Positions 27,364-34,799 of a stretch of DNA of 64,000 nucleotides are shown here, piece after piece. Position numbers and translations under genes: made by a program. The notes under the pieces are model-generated. The model had not been told where the DNA came from. It made no database searches and worked only from the letters and a program-made list of their open reading frames with translations. Every line of letters begins with the position of its first letter. Positions within the stretch are counted from its first letter, which is position 1. This stretch comes from Lentzea terrae (lineage in GTDB: Bacteria; Actinomycetota; Actinomycetes; Mycobacteriales; Pseudonocardiaceae): NCBI RefSeq assembly GCF_003265345.1, contig NZ_QFWW01000059.1, positions 124,001-188,000 on the forward strand, given 5' to 3'.

Positions 27364-27852
27364 TCACCGGCCGTACCGCAGCACCGACTCCACTTCGGTC
27401 ACAAATGCGACGAGCCTTTCGTCGTCCACATCGTCCGGCGTGGGACCGTCCACCGCGAGCCGTTGCAGTGCAACCGAAGTGGTGGCGTTCTCCCGCGCCA
27501 GGCGGCGGAATCCGAACGTGGCCTCGTAGAGCGACACCGCGGTGGCGAGGGCGGCGAGAGTTGTTGCGGCGAAACCCCAAAGAGCCCGGCGCGGACCGTC
27601 CGCCATGCCGACCGCCGCTGCCGCTGCGGCGGCGATGAAGAGTGCCGCCGCGATCGCGACCGTCCACGTGCGAGCGCTGGAGTACCGCTTGCGGCCGCGT
27701 TCGAAGTGGTCGAGCCGGTCGGTGAAGCGGTGCCTCAGGTAGGCCTCGACGAACTGGGCCTGCCGCTGCTTGACAGTCCCCTTGGCCGCCACGGGATCGG
27801 CAGCCGGGCCGGCTGCCGCGTTCTGGCGTTCCACCTCAGTCGGCACAGTCAT
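27364..27852 (-). CDS. SLATT-type two-transmembrane protein (162 aa)
   Basis: A cytosolic helix-rich N-terminus (residues 20-58) leads into two adjacent hydrophobic segments, about 60-84 and 90-115, followed by a roughly 45-residue helical tail. This is the layout of SLATT proteins, predicted membrane effectors in nucleotide-signalling conflict systems (Burroughs and colleagues). The ATG overlaps the stop of the SLOG-SLATT gene (ATGA), so the two are made together. The subfamily cannot be fixed by eye. Confidence 0.65.
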   Translation of the reverse strand: MTVPTEVERQNAAAGPAADPVAAKGTVKQRQAQFVEAYLRHRFTDRLDHFERGRKRYSSARTWTVAIAAALFIAAAAAAAVGMADGPRRALWGFAATTLAALATAVSLYEATFGFRRLARENATTSVALQRLAVDGPTPDDVDDERLVAFVTEVESVLRYGR

Positions 27853-29063
27853 GTCCTGACCACCTCGTGCTTGCGGTCGCTGACCGCGGCTTCCAGGTCC
27901 GCCACCTTGTCCTGGCGTTCTTCCTCGGTGCTCGGCGCGGGTGCGGCGAGGTGCGCGAAGTACAGCGCTCGCAGGCGTTCCGCACGGTAGCGAGCGGCGA
28001 GGTACTTGTCGAGCGACTCCCGCTTGCGCGCCACGATCGTGATGGTCGCCGCGAACGCACCGCCCGCGACCACCAGAACTCCCGGCCACGGCGTGTCCTT
28101 GAGCCACGTCTGCAGCGCACCGAACACCGTGGTGGTGAGGCCGCCCGCGATCGCCAGCACGGCCATCAGCCGGTAGCGGTTCTGCTCGACGTCGGCCTGG
28201 GCGTCGAGCTCGTGGAACGCGGGCGCGACGACCGCGTTGGCGTCGTGGATGGCGTCCGCGAGCATCGGGTAGGCGACGACGAATCCGGGGTCGATGAGCG
28301 GGCGCGGTTCTGGTTGCCGGTAGCGAACCTTGGGCCAGATCTTCGGCGGCTTGACGGGCTTTTCCTTGCCGAGCAACCGTTCCAGCGCGGTGACGACCTT
28401 GCCGGCGCCTTCGTCGACGTGGACGATGAAGATCTTGCCGCTGCGCACCAGCACCGCGAGATCGCCGGTGAGGTCACCTGTGGCGATGCGGTCCGCGAGG
28501 CCACCCGTGCCGCCGAGCACCAGAAGTGCGTTGTCGCCACTCAGGTGGTCGATGATCTCCTTCTCGTTCTCGCCTCCGACGACGAGAGCGATCACGGGCT
28601 TCTTCTGCCGGACGGCGTCGATCGTGCGGAACAGCACCGGTGTCGCGTCCGTCCACTCCGAACCGGGGACGATGACGGCGACACTGTGGTTGGGTTCCAG
28701 AGCGACCTGACCGTTGCTGGAGCTTTCGGTGAGGTCGTGCACCTTGCTGCTGGGCGCGACGCCGACCACCACTGGCCAACGCTGCTCGCACGCCTGCAAA
28801 GCCATGCCCAGCAAGTGGACCACGCCTCTGTCCGTGCCTTCTGTGACGAACACCGCGCCGTTGCGCGCCGCGGTGACCACGACGGATCTGAGCACCGGCA
28901 ACAACTTCGCGGCGAGATCCGTCTCGATGTCTTGGGTGGAGCCGAAGACCGAGATGACCGTCCGTCCTCGGGGCAGGCCGAGGGCTTTCGGTTTGATGTC
29001 GGCGTCCGGCTGGGACAGCCGTTTGACTGTCGGGCCGCCTGCAGTGGGCATGCCGCGCACCAT
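27849..29063 (-). CDS. SLOG (LSDAT/TRPM-type) sensor fused to SLATT transmembrane domain (404 aa)
   Basis: Residues about 30-230 are a Rossmann-like SLOG domain: VISVFGSTQ, then VFVTEGTDRGVVHLLGMAL (the family's GGTxxGVMxLxGxA helix), LEPNHSVAVIVPG and VLGGTGGLADRIA, which matches the GSGRLAD strand of TRPM-type domains. This domain binds nucleotide-derived ligands in relatives. Residues about 300-350 contain two membrane helices of SLATT type, then a helical tail. The likely logic is ligand sensing by SLOG and membrane perturbation by SLATT (established for the class as a prediction, inferred here). ATG 29063 is used; ATG 29051 is possible. Confidence 0.72.
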   Translation of the reverse strand: MVRGMPTAGGPTVKRLSQPDADIKPKALGLPRGRTVISVFGSTQDIETDLAAKLLPVLRSVVVTAARNGAVFVTEGTDRGVVHLLGMALQACEQRWPVVVGVAPSSKVHDLTESSSNGQVALEPNHSVAVIVPGSEWTDATPVLFRTIDAVRQKKPVIALVVGGENEKEIIDHLSGDNALLVLGGTGGLADRIATGDLTGDLAVLVRSGKIFIVHVDEGAGKVVTALERLLGKEKPVKPPKIWPKVRYRQPEPRPLIDPGFVVAYPMLADAIHDANAVVAPAFHELDAQADVEQNRYRLMAVLAIAGGLTTTVFGALQTWLKDTPWPGVLVVAGGAFAATITIVARKRESLDKYLAARYRAERLRALYFAHLAAPAPSTEEERQDKVADLEAAVSDRKHEVVRT

Positions 29064-29094
29064 AACGCCGTGATCGACGCTGGACCAGAGCCGT

Positions 29095-29253
29095 TCAGAC
29101 CCGGTCTTCGTCGTCCAGCGGGACTTCGCGCTGCTGGTCGAGGGCGTCCGCCGGATCTGCCTCAATTGGCGTGACGGGCGTCTCGACAGGCTCCTGCGGC
29201 ACGACTTCCCGCTGCTGCTCGGCCACGTCCGCCTCGGGTGCTTCGGGGTTCAT
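29095..29253 (-). CDS. Small acidic protein with internal repeat (52 aa)
   Basis: A Glu/Asp-rich peptide with two similar units: EADVAEQQREVVP and EADPADALDQQREVPLDDED. The C-terminal unit resembles short acidic actinomycete proteins I have seen, of unknown role. Its ATG overlaps the stop of the HAD hydrolase (ATGA) and it ends 31 bp before the SLOG-SLATT start, so the four genes look like one transcript. Confidence 0.6.
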   Translation of the reverse strand: MNPEAPEADVAEQQREVVPQEPVETPVTPIEADPADALDQQREVPLDDEDRV

Positions 29254-29969
29254 GCCGTGCGGTTTCCCTGAGCGCCGGTCTTCCACACCTGCCTGGTCAG
29301 CTCGCCGAGGTCGCGCAGGTCGTCGAGCACGGTCTCCGCTCCAGCGTCACGGAGGGCTTCCTTGCTGCTGCGTCCCGTCGCGACGGCAACCAGTCGCACA
29401 CCCGCCGTGATGGCCGCGTACACGTCGTGCGGTGTGTCACCGATCAACACCACTTCGTCATCTGTGAAGGCCCGGATGTGCCGCGCGCGTTCCCTGGCGA
29501 ACGTCACCAGCTCGGCCCGGTCCGCGTGGTCGTCGCCGAACGCGCTCACCTCCCAGTCGACGAGATGTGCCAGTCCGAGCTCCTCCAGCTTGACCAGCGC
29601 GACGCTCCTGAGGTTCGCGGTCAGCACGCCCTGGTGCACGCGCGGATCGTTCGCGAACGCCTGCAGGGCCTCCAGCGCGCCGGGCAGCACCTCGCTGTGG
29701 CCGGGCAGGTCCGCGCGCCGGGTCTCGAAGGAGCTGGCGAGTGCGCCGGCCAGCAGCTGGGAGGCCTCCTCGGTGTGCTCGATGTCGTGCTGCTCGAGGA
29801 TCTCGGCGATGACGTCCAGTTCGGTGCGTCCGCCGAGGTCGACCGGACCGTTCAGCTCCCTGCCGAACGCCGTCCGGAACGCCTCGCGGTACATCAGTTT
29901 GCCGAAGCCGCGCGCCGAGATCAGCGTGTTGTCGATGTCCCACAGCACCAGCAGTTCGGGCCCGGTCAC
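29250..29969 (-). CDS. HAD-superfamily hydrolase (239 aa)
   Basis: Motif I is LWDIDNTL (nucleophile Asp near residue 10), motif II is TAN, and motif IV is VLIGDTPHDVYAA. The helical cap between residues 20 and 90 makes it a phosphoglycolate-phosphatase-like (subfamily IA) enzyme. The substrate is a small phosphorylated metabolite, not identifiable by sequence. The GTG start at 29969 has GAGGG upstream. It is divergent from the SDR at 30006, with only 36 bp between them. Confidence 0.85.
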   Translation of the reverse strand: MTGPELLVLWDIDNTLISARGFGKLMYREAFRTAFGRELNGPVDLGGRTELDVIAEILEQHDIEHTEEASQLLAGALASSFETRRADLPGHSEVLPGALEALQAFANDPRVHQGVLTANLRSVALVKLEELGLAHLVDWEVSAFGDDHADRAELVTFARERARHIRAFTDDEVVLIGDTPHDVYAAITAGVRLVAVATGRSSKEALRDAGAETVLDDLRDLGELTRQVWKTGAQGNRTA

Positions 29970-30005
29970 CGGACCACCACCCCTCAACCCGTAAAATCCC
30001 TGCTC

Positions 30006-31391
30006 ATGACCTCGATCGACCCCGCAGAGCTGGAAGTCTGCCTGCGCGTGCTTGCCCAGGTCGAGGACCTGCCCGCCGAGCACGACGACGCGGTGCGCGT
30101 CCGCCGGGCCACCGCGAAGATCTTCAAGGCCGCGAAGAAGCACCGCAAGACCGAGCGCCGCGCCGCCATCACGGCCAACGACCGGGCCGTCACCGCGCTG
30201 ACCGCCACCGGTTCGCCGGACCGCATCGACGACGAGACCCAGGGCCTCCCGCTGGTCTCGACGGCCACCGGTGCCACGGCCGGCACGCTGATGCGCGCGC
30301 GGTCCTGCTACACGTGCCGCAAGCGGTTCGTCGAGGTCGACGCCTTCTACCACAACCTCTGCCCCGCCTGCGCCGCGTTCAACCACGGCAAGCGCGACGC
30401 CCGCACCGACCTGACCGGCCGCAACGCGCTGCTGACCGGCGGCCGCGCGAAGATCGGCATGTACATCGCGCTGCGCCTGCTGCGTGACGGCGCGCACACC
30501 ACGATCACCACCCGCTTCCCCAAGGACGCCGCCCGCCGCTTCGCGTCCATGCCCGACTCGCCCGAGTGGATCGACCGGCTCAAGATCGTGGGCATCGACC
30601 TGCGCGACCCGTCCCAGGTGCTGGCGCTGGCGGACGAAGTAGCCGCGCACGGCCCGTTGGACGTGTTGATCAACAACGCCGCCCAGACCGTGCGCCGCTC
30701 CCCCGGCGCCTACGCGCCGCTGGCTGCCGCGGAGCACGAGGCGTTGACCGGGGACGCCCGCCGGCCCGAGCTGATCTCGTTCGGCGGCCACGGTCAGCTG
30801 GCGTTGCCCGGCACCGCGGTCCCCGAGGCGCACTCGGTGACGACGCTGGCGTTGATGGCGGGCTCCAAGGACATCGACGCGGGCGGCCTGGTGCCCGACA
30901 CCGCCGCGGTGAACTCGTGGATCCAGAACGTCGACGAGGTCGACCCGGTGGAGCTGCTGGAGGTGCAGCTGTGCAACTCGACCGCACCGTTCCTGCTGAT
31001 CTCCCGCCTGCGCCCGTCGATGGCGAAGAGCTCGTTCCGGCGCAAGTACGTCGTGAACGTGTCCGCAATGGAGGGTCAGTTCTCCCGCGCCTACAAGGGT
31101 TCCGGGCACCCGCACACGAACATGGCCAAGGCCGCGCTGAACATGCTGACGCGCACCAGCGCCGAGGAGATGCTGCAAACCGACGGCATCCTGATGACCG
31201 CCGTCGACACCGGCTGGATCACCGACGAGCGCCCGCACCCGCTGAAGATGCGCCTGGCCGACGAGGGCTTCCACGCCCCGCTCGACCTGGTCGACGGCGC
31301 CGCCCGCGTGTACGACCCGATCGTGCGCGGCGAGGCCGGCGAGGACCTGTTCGGCTGCTTCCTGAAGGACTACGCTCCCGCCGCCTGGTGA
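30006..31391 (+). CDS. SDR-family oxidoreductase with N-terminal zinc-ribbon-like domain (461 aa)
   Basis: Residues about 100-125 have SCYTCRKRF and LCPACAAFNH, a CxxC...CxxC zinc site. The SDR domain begins at ALLTGGRAKIGMYIALRLL (about 143-161) and continues with VLINNAAQTVRRS and VVNVSAMEG; the tail has KAALNMLTRTSAEEM. The Tyr of the usual YxxxK is displaced (the matching stretch reads HTNMAKAAL), so catalysis may be unusual or the protein may act as a regulator. The long insertion between residues 230 and 330 also sets it apart. The start is ATG 30006; no strong ribosome site is visible. Confidence 0.78.
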   Translation: MTSIDPAELEVCLRVLAQVEDLPAEHDDAVRVRRATAKIFKAAKKHRKTERRAAITANDRAVTALTATGSPDRIDDETQGLPLVSTATGATAGTLMRARSCYTCRKRFVEVDAFYHNLCPACAAFNHGKRDARTDLTGRNALLTGGRAKIGMYIALRLLRDGAHTTITTRFPKDAARRFASMPDSPEWIDRLKIVGIDLRDPSQVLALADEVAAHGPLDVLINNAAQTVRRSPGAYAPLAAAEHEALTGDARRPELISFGGHGQLALPGTAVPEAHSVTTLALMAGSKDIDAGGLVPDTAAVNSWIQNVDEVDPVELLEVQLCNSTAPFLLISRLRPSMAKSSFRRKYVVNVSAMEGQFSRAYKGSGHPHTNMAKAALNMLTRTSAEEMLQTDGILMTAVDTGWITDERPHPLKMRLADEGFHAPLDLVDGAARVYDPIVRGEAGEDLFGCFLKDYAPAAW

Positions 31392-31568
31392 AGGTCGACA
31401 TGCGAGCGCTTTTCTCGCGTGTCGACCAGCTCGGTTTCCAGGAATGTCGCAGTAGTCCCCCACAAGCGGCGCATTGGTCTCATGTTCAACGCCGCCTTGG
31501 TGGCGCACGTGTCCGGGGTACCCGACGGACGCACCCAAACGAGCCCTTTCGTCACCAGGCGGGTCTAT

Positions 31569-31584
31569 TCGACCACGTGTTCGA
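31569..31584. promoter_or_regulatory. Candidate LexA (SOS) box upstream of ku
   Basis: TCGACCACGTGTTCGA differs by one base from a perfect TCGAAC-N4-GTTCGA palindrome, the actinobacterial LexA consensus. It ends 13 bp before the ku start codon, where bound LexA would block transcription or initiation. The position relative to an unmapped promoter is the only uncertainty in geometry. Confidence 0.65.
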
Positions 31585-31597
31585 GTACCCATTTGTC

Positions 31598-32260
31598 ATG
31601 AGAACTGTGTGGCGGGGAGCACTTCGGTTCGGCATGACGACGATGACGGTGCGGCTGGTGTCCGCGTCGACGGAACACCGCAGCAGGGTGCACCTGGTGC
31701 ACCGCGAGGACAGCGGCCGCGTCCGGCACCAACAGGTCTGCGGCGAGTGCTCGCTGCGCCTGACCCCGGACGACATCGGCCGTGGCTACGAACTCGAGGA
31801 CGGCCGCATCGTGCAGATCGACCCGCGCGACCTGCCGGCACCCGAGGACGGCGTCATCGACGTCCAGCAGTTCGCACCGGTCAGCGATCTGGACCCGATC
31901 GCGTTGCACCGCAGCTACTACGTCGAACCGGACGACCTCTCGGTCCGCTCGTACGTGCTGCTGCGCGAAACCCTGGAACGCACCAAGACCGCGGCGATCG
32001 TGAAGTTCGGCCTGCGCGGCAAGGAAACCCTGGCCGCCATCCGCGCGCAGCACGGCGTTCTGGTGCTGCACACGCTGCTGTGGCCCGACGAGGTGCGCGA
32101 GCCGCACTTCGCGTTCCTGCACCGCGACACCGAGGTCCGCACCGGCGAACTGGCCGCCGCCGCAGCTCTGGTGCGCGCGCAGACCCGCCCGTTCCGCCCG
32201 CACGACTACCCGAACACGCACCACGAAGCGCTGTTGTCGTTGGTGGAGGCGAACGTTTGA
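31598..32260 (+). CDS. ku: Short Ku-family DNA end-binding protein (220 aa)
   Basis: The whole Ku core is recognisable: WRGALRFGMTTMTVRL at the N-terminus, VCGECSLRLTPDDIGRGYEL, a LDPIALHRSYYVEPD strand pair, SYVLLRETLERT and LVLHTLLWPDEVR. Bacterial Ku forms homodimeric rings on double-strand breaks and recruits LigD. This copy stops soon after the core and lacks the Lys-rich C-terminal extension common in longer Ku proteins. No ligD is in view. ATG 31598 has no obvious ribosome site. It likely supplements another Ku, under damage control if the upstream LexA box is real. Confidence 0.85.
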   Translation: MRTVWRGALRFGMTTMTVRLVSASTEHRSRVHLVHREDSGRVRHQQVCGECSLRLTPDDIGRGYELEDGRIVQIDPRDLPAPEDGVIDVQQFAPVSDLDPIALHRSYYVEPDDLSVRSYVLLRETLERTKTAAIVKFGLRGKETLAAIRAQHGVLVLHTLLWPDEVREPHFAFLHRDTEVRTGELAAAAALVRAQTRPFRPHDYPNTHHEALLSLVEANV

Positions 32261-32262
32261 TC

Positions 32263-32327
32263 CTGGCGGTGCGGGCGGACGACGCGCGTACCGGGGATGA
32301 ACGCGGGTCGTCCGCCCGTGCTGCCAG
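32263..32327. terminator. Long hairpin between ku and the SUKH array
   Basis: A 21-nt left arm (32263-32283) pairs with 32307-32327 with two mismatches. It lies between convergent genes (stop of ku at 32260 and stop of the first SUKH gene at 32334), so it can end transcripts from both sides. Confidence 0.8.
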
Positions 32328-32333
32328 GCAGCA

Positions 32334-32891
32334 CTACCGCCCCGTGTTGTTCGGTGCCCCAGGCAGATCCTGAAAGGTCCGGTAAGCCGGTGCACCAGGC
32401 TTGGGTGTGACGAGTTCGCTCGGCACCTTGCCGCGCACCAGAGCGATCAGGAACGCGACCGCTCCCACGTCGTACTCGTCCCAGTTGCCGTCCGCACCCC
32501 AGGCGACCACAGGCCAGTCGTTCGGATCCCCGTCGTCGGCCAGCCAGAAGAGCGTGCCGCCCATCGGGTGGCCGAACTCGGCCCACGGAATCAGGCCGGG
32601 AAGCTCCGGAAAGGCCGCATACGGCTTCTTCCGCTCACTCTTCAGCGACAGCATCACCTCGCGGAACAGAGCGAGAAGATCGCCCACATGTCCGCTGAGG
32701 GTCGGCGCGTCCAGCAACACCGTCCCGGCGTACTCACCTGTCGGCACGGTGTTCAGCAGCGCCTTGTAGTCGTCGGGCAAGCTCAGGCCGAGCAGGCGCT
32801 CCGTCACCGACCAGTCCGGCTGCCACTTGGGCAGGCCGGACCAGCCGACGACATCAGCGAGCACTTCGACAGCCGCTGAACGTGGTGCCAC
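32334..32891 (-). CDS. SMI1/KNR4 (SUKH) immunity-like protein, type A copy 1 (185 aa)
   Basis: A SUKH pattern: WSGLPKWQPDWSVTERLLGLSLPDDYKALLNTVPTGEYAG, then PWAEFGHPMGGTLFWLADDGDPNDWPVVAWG. SUKH proteins typically neutralise nuclease toxins of polymorphic toxin systems. It is closest to the copies at 34275 and 35424; the last ten residues (PGAPNNTGR) are identical to the 35424 copy, which suggests gene conversion or recent duplication. GTG start; the gene is the promoter-distal member of the array. Confidence 0.85.
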   Translation of the reverse strand: MAPRSAAVEVLADVVGWSGLPKWQPDWSVTERLLGLSLPDDYKALLNTVPTGEYAGTVLLDAPTLSGHVGDLLALFREVMLSLKSERKKPYAAFPELPGLIPWAEFGHPMGGTLFWLADDGDPNDWPVVAWGADGNWDEYDVGAVAFLIALVRGKVPSELVTPKPGAPAYRTFQDLPGAPNNTGR

Positions 32892-32912
32892 TGGCGGAAA
32901 CTCCTAGCTCGG

Positions 32913-33599
32913 CTACCAGTTGGCCGGCTCGGCCAGCGCGTAGCTCGTCGCGATGCGGTGGTGGTCATGGTAGATCGACAGCGTCGACTGCCCGGCCGGC
33001 TTCCCGTTGCGCCAGGCCGTGCAGTAGATCCCGGACGACCACCGCATGGTCTTCGAAGTCTTGGGCAGCACGGTCTGGGTGCGGGAGACGACGCGTGTGC
33101 CGTTGATCCACACCTCGAACTTGCCGGTGTCCTGCGCGAGCTTGAACCGCGTCACGATCCGGGTCCACTCGCCGCGCTTGATCTTGCCGGCCGTCCCGGA
33201 GATGCCGCCGGAGCCGCCGAAGCGGATCTCGTCGTTCTGCACGAACATCAGCAGCCACGGGCCTTCCGGGTCCTCCGGCGACCACTGCTGGAACGTCACG
33301 TTCTGGTTGTGGAACTGCCAGTTCGCCGGAAGCATGATCGCCTGGCCGTAGTAGCGGTCCTGGCCGACCGCCTGCGCGCCGCGGTCGATGGTCTCCGAGT
33401 GGTAGCCGCCGGTCTCGCCGATGTAGGTCTGCTTGGCCTCGATGGCCGTGGATCCCTTGTACTTCACGTTCGTGACGTCGCGGATGACGCCGTTCTTCTG
33501 GGTGTAGTGGTAGTCCCAGCCGCTGAGGGTGCCCTCGTTCTGGAAGTCGACGCCGGGAGGGGGTGCCACGAGCAGAGCCGCCATGAGCAGGGGGAGCAT
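32913..33599 (-). CDS. Secreted heparin-lyase-I-like polysaccharide lyase (228 aa)
   Basis: A short signal peptide (MLPLLMAALLVAPPP) precedes a beta-jelly-roll of the heparin lyase I / PL20-like type: SGWDYHYTQKNGVIRDV, YGQAIMLPANWQ, FQQWSPEDPEGPWLLMFVQN and WTRIVTRFKLAQDTGKFEVWINGT. It probably degrades an acidic polysaccharide outside the cell. It sits inside the SUKH array, 21 bp before one immunity gene and 45 bp after another, which is an unexpected partner. GGAAGG precedes the ATG. Confidence 0.68.
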   Translation of the reverse strand: MLPLLMAALLVAPPPGVDFQNEGTLSGWDYHYTQKNGVIRDVTNVKYKGSTAIEAKQTYIGETGGYHSETIDRGAQAVGQDRYYGQAIMLPANWQFHNQNVTFQQWSPEDPEGPWLLMFVQNDEIRFGGSGGISGTAGKIKRGEWTRIVTRFKLAQDTGKFEVWINGTRVVSRTQTVLPKTSKTMRWSSGIYCTAWRNGKPAGQSTLSIYHDHHRIATSYALAEPANW

Positions 33600-33644
33600 G
33601 AAACGCCTTCCGTGGGTGCCGGGCGGCGGCCGGATCGGACCCTA

Positions 33645-34259
33645 TCAGTCGCGCAGCGAGATCCGCCTCACCTGCGGCGACCGAACGTTCGAGAAGCTGA
33701 GCCACTCCTGCTCGTCGATCGGCCGGAAGGCGGGCACGGCCGGTGCGTCCTCCTCCACCGGGCCGAGCACCCGGCTGTGCAGCCGCCCGGCCACGAACCC
33801 GATCAGGAACTCCACTGCCCCGCAGTCGAACTCCTCCACCACCGGAGCGTCGTCATAGCCCCAGATGCCGCCGCTCGAGACCGCGACCGTCCACTGCTCC
33901 GGATCCGACGACCGGCGCACCCAGAACAGGCCCTCGCGATCCCCGCGGGCCCACGGGACCAGGTCCTCCGGCACGTCCTCCGGGTGGTCGCGCCGCCAGG
34001 CCTCCGTCTCGTTCATCTCTGCCCGGAACTGATGCAGGTGGTCCGGAACCCCGTCCACCCGGTACGGCGGCTGCACCATCACGCCGTTCAGAACTCCCTG
34101 CGCCCTGAACCTGCCGGGCGGGAAGACCGCGTGCAACTCACGGAAGTCCGAGGGCAACTCGAAACCCAGCTTCGCCTGAACTACGTCCCACGAAGTAACC
34201 ACATAGGACCGACCAGTCCACCCCGTCACTTCGGCGAGCCGCCGCACGTCGTCGCGCAC
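33645..34259 (-). CDS. SUKH immunity-like protein, type B copy 1 (204 aa)
   Basis: GTG 34259 is chosen over GTG 34265 because the product then begins like the other type B protein (xxDxVRxLAExTGWTGRSYV) and GGAAGG lies at a suitable distance. The core has LGFELPSDFRELHAVFPPG and GLFWVRRSSDPEQWTVAV, the SUKH fold signature, with PVVEEFDCGAVEFLIGFV near the C-terminus. It differs from type A in a longer middle and a C-terminal RSPQVRRISLRD tail shared with the other type B copy. Confidence 0.83.
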   Translation of the reverse strand: MRDDVRRLAEVTGWTGRSYVVTSWDVVQAKLGFELPSDFRELHAVFPPGRFRAQGVLNGVMVQPPYRVDGVPDHLHQFRAEMNETEAWRRDHPEDVPEDLVPWARGDREGLFWVRRSSDPEQWTVAVSSGGIWGYDDAPVVEEFDCGAVEFLIGFVAGRLHSRVLGPVEEDAPAVPAFRPIDEQEWLSFSNVRSPQVRRISLRD

Positions 34260-34274
34260 AACCACCTTCCGAGT

Positions 34275-34799
34275 TCAATCCTCGTACGAGACGTAAGCCG
34301 GTTTGCCCGGCTTCGGCTTGAGCAGCTTGCTCGGCAACTTGCCCCGCACCAGGGCGATCAAGAACGCGACTGCGCCGATGTCGTACTCCTCCCAGTTGCC
34401 GTCCGCACCCCAGGCGACCACAGGCCACTCGTTCGGATCGCCCTGGTCGGCGAGCCAGAACAGTGTGCCACCCATCGGATGCGTGAACCCGGCCCACGGG
34501 ATCAGACCGGGAAGCTTGGGGAAAGTCGCGTATGGATACTTCTCGCCATCGTTCAAATCCCGCATCACCTCACCGAACAGGGCGAGCAGGTCGCCCTCCT
34601 TTCCCGTCACCGTCGGCGCGTTGACCAGCACCGTCCCGGCGTACTTGCCTACCGGGAAGGTGCTCAGCAGCGTCTTGTAGTCCTCCGGCAGCCGCAGTCC
34701 GAGCAGCCGCTCGGTGACCTGCCAGTCCGGCTTCCACTTGGACGCCCCGGACCAACCCACCACGTCAGCCAGAACGTCAACAGCCGCGGAACGCGTCAT
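34275..34799 (-). CDS. SUKH immunity-like protein, type A copy 2 (174 aa)
   Basis: Strongly similar to the copies at 32334 and 35424 (RSAAVDVLADVVGWSGASKW and GAVAFLIALVRGKLPSKLL) but with a more basic, Lys-rich C-terminus (KPKPGKPAYVSYED) and without the PGAPNNTGR tail. ATG 34799 overlaps the upstream stop (ATGA). A distinct tail suggests adaptation to another toxin variant (inference). Confidence 0.84.
   Translation of the reverse strand: MTRSAAVDVLADVVGWSGASKWKPDWQVTERLLGLRLPEDYKTLLSTFPVGKYAGTVLVNAPTVTGKEGDLLALFGEVMRDLNDGEKYPYATFPKLPGLIPWAGFTHPMGGTLFWLADQGDPNEWPVVAWGADGNWEEYDIGAVAFLIALVRGKLPSKLLKPKPGKPAYVSYED

Noticed and set aside
31370-31555. Small minus-strand frame between the SDR and Ku genes
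   Set aside because: No motif and poor codon bias; the gap looks regulatory because of the LexA-type box.
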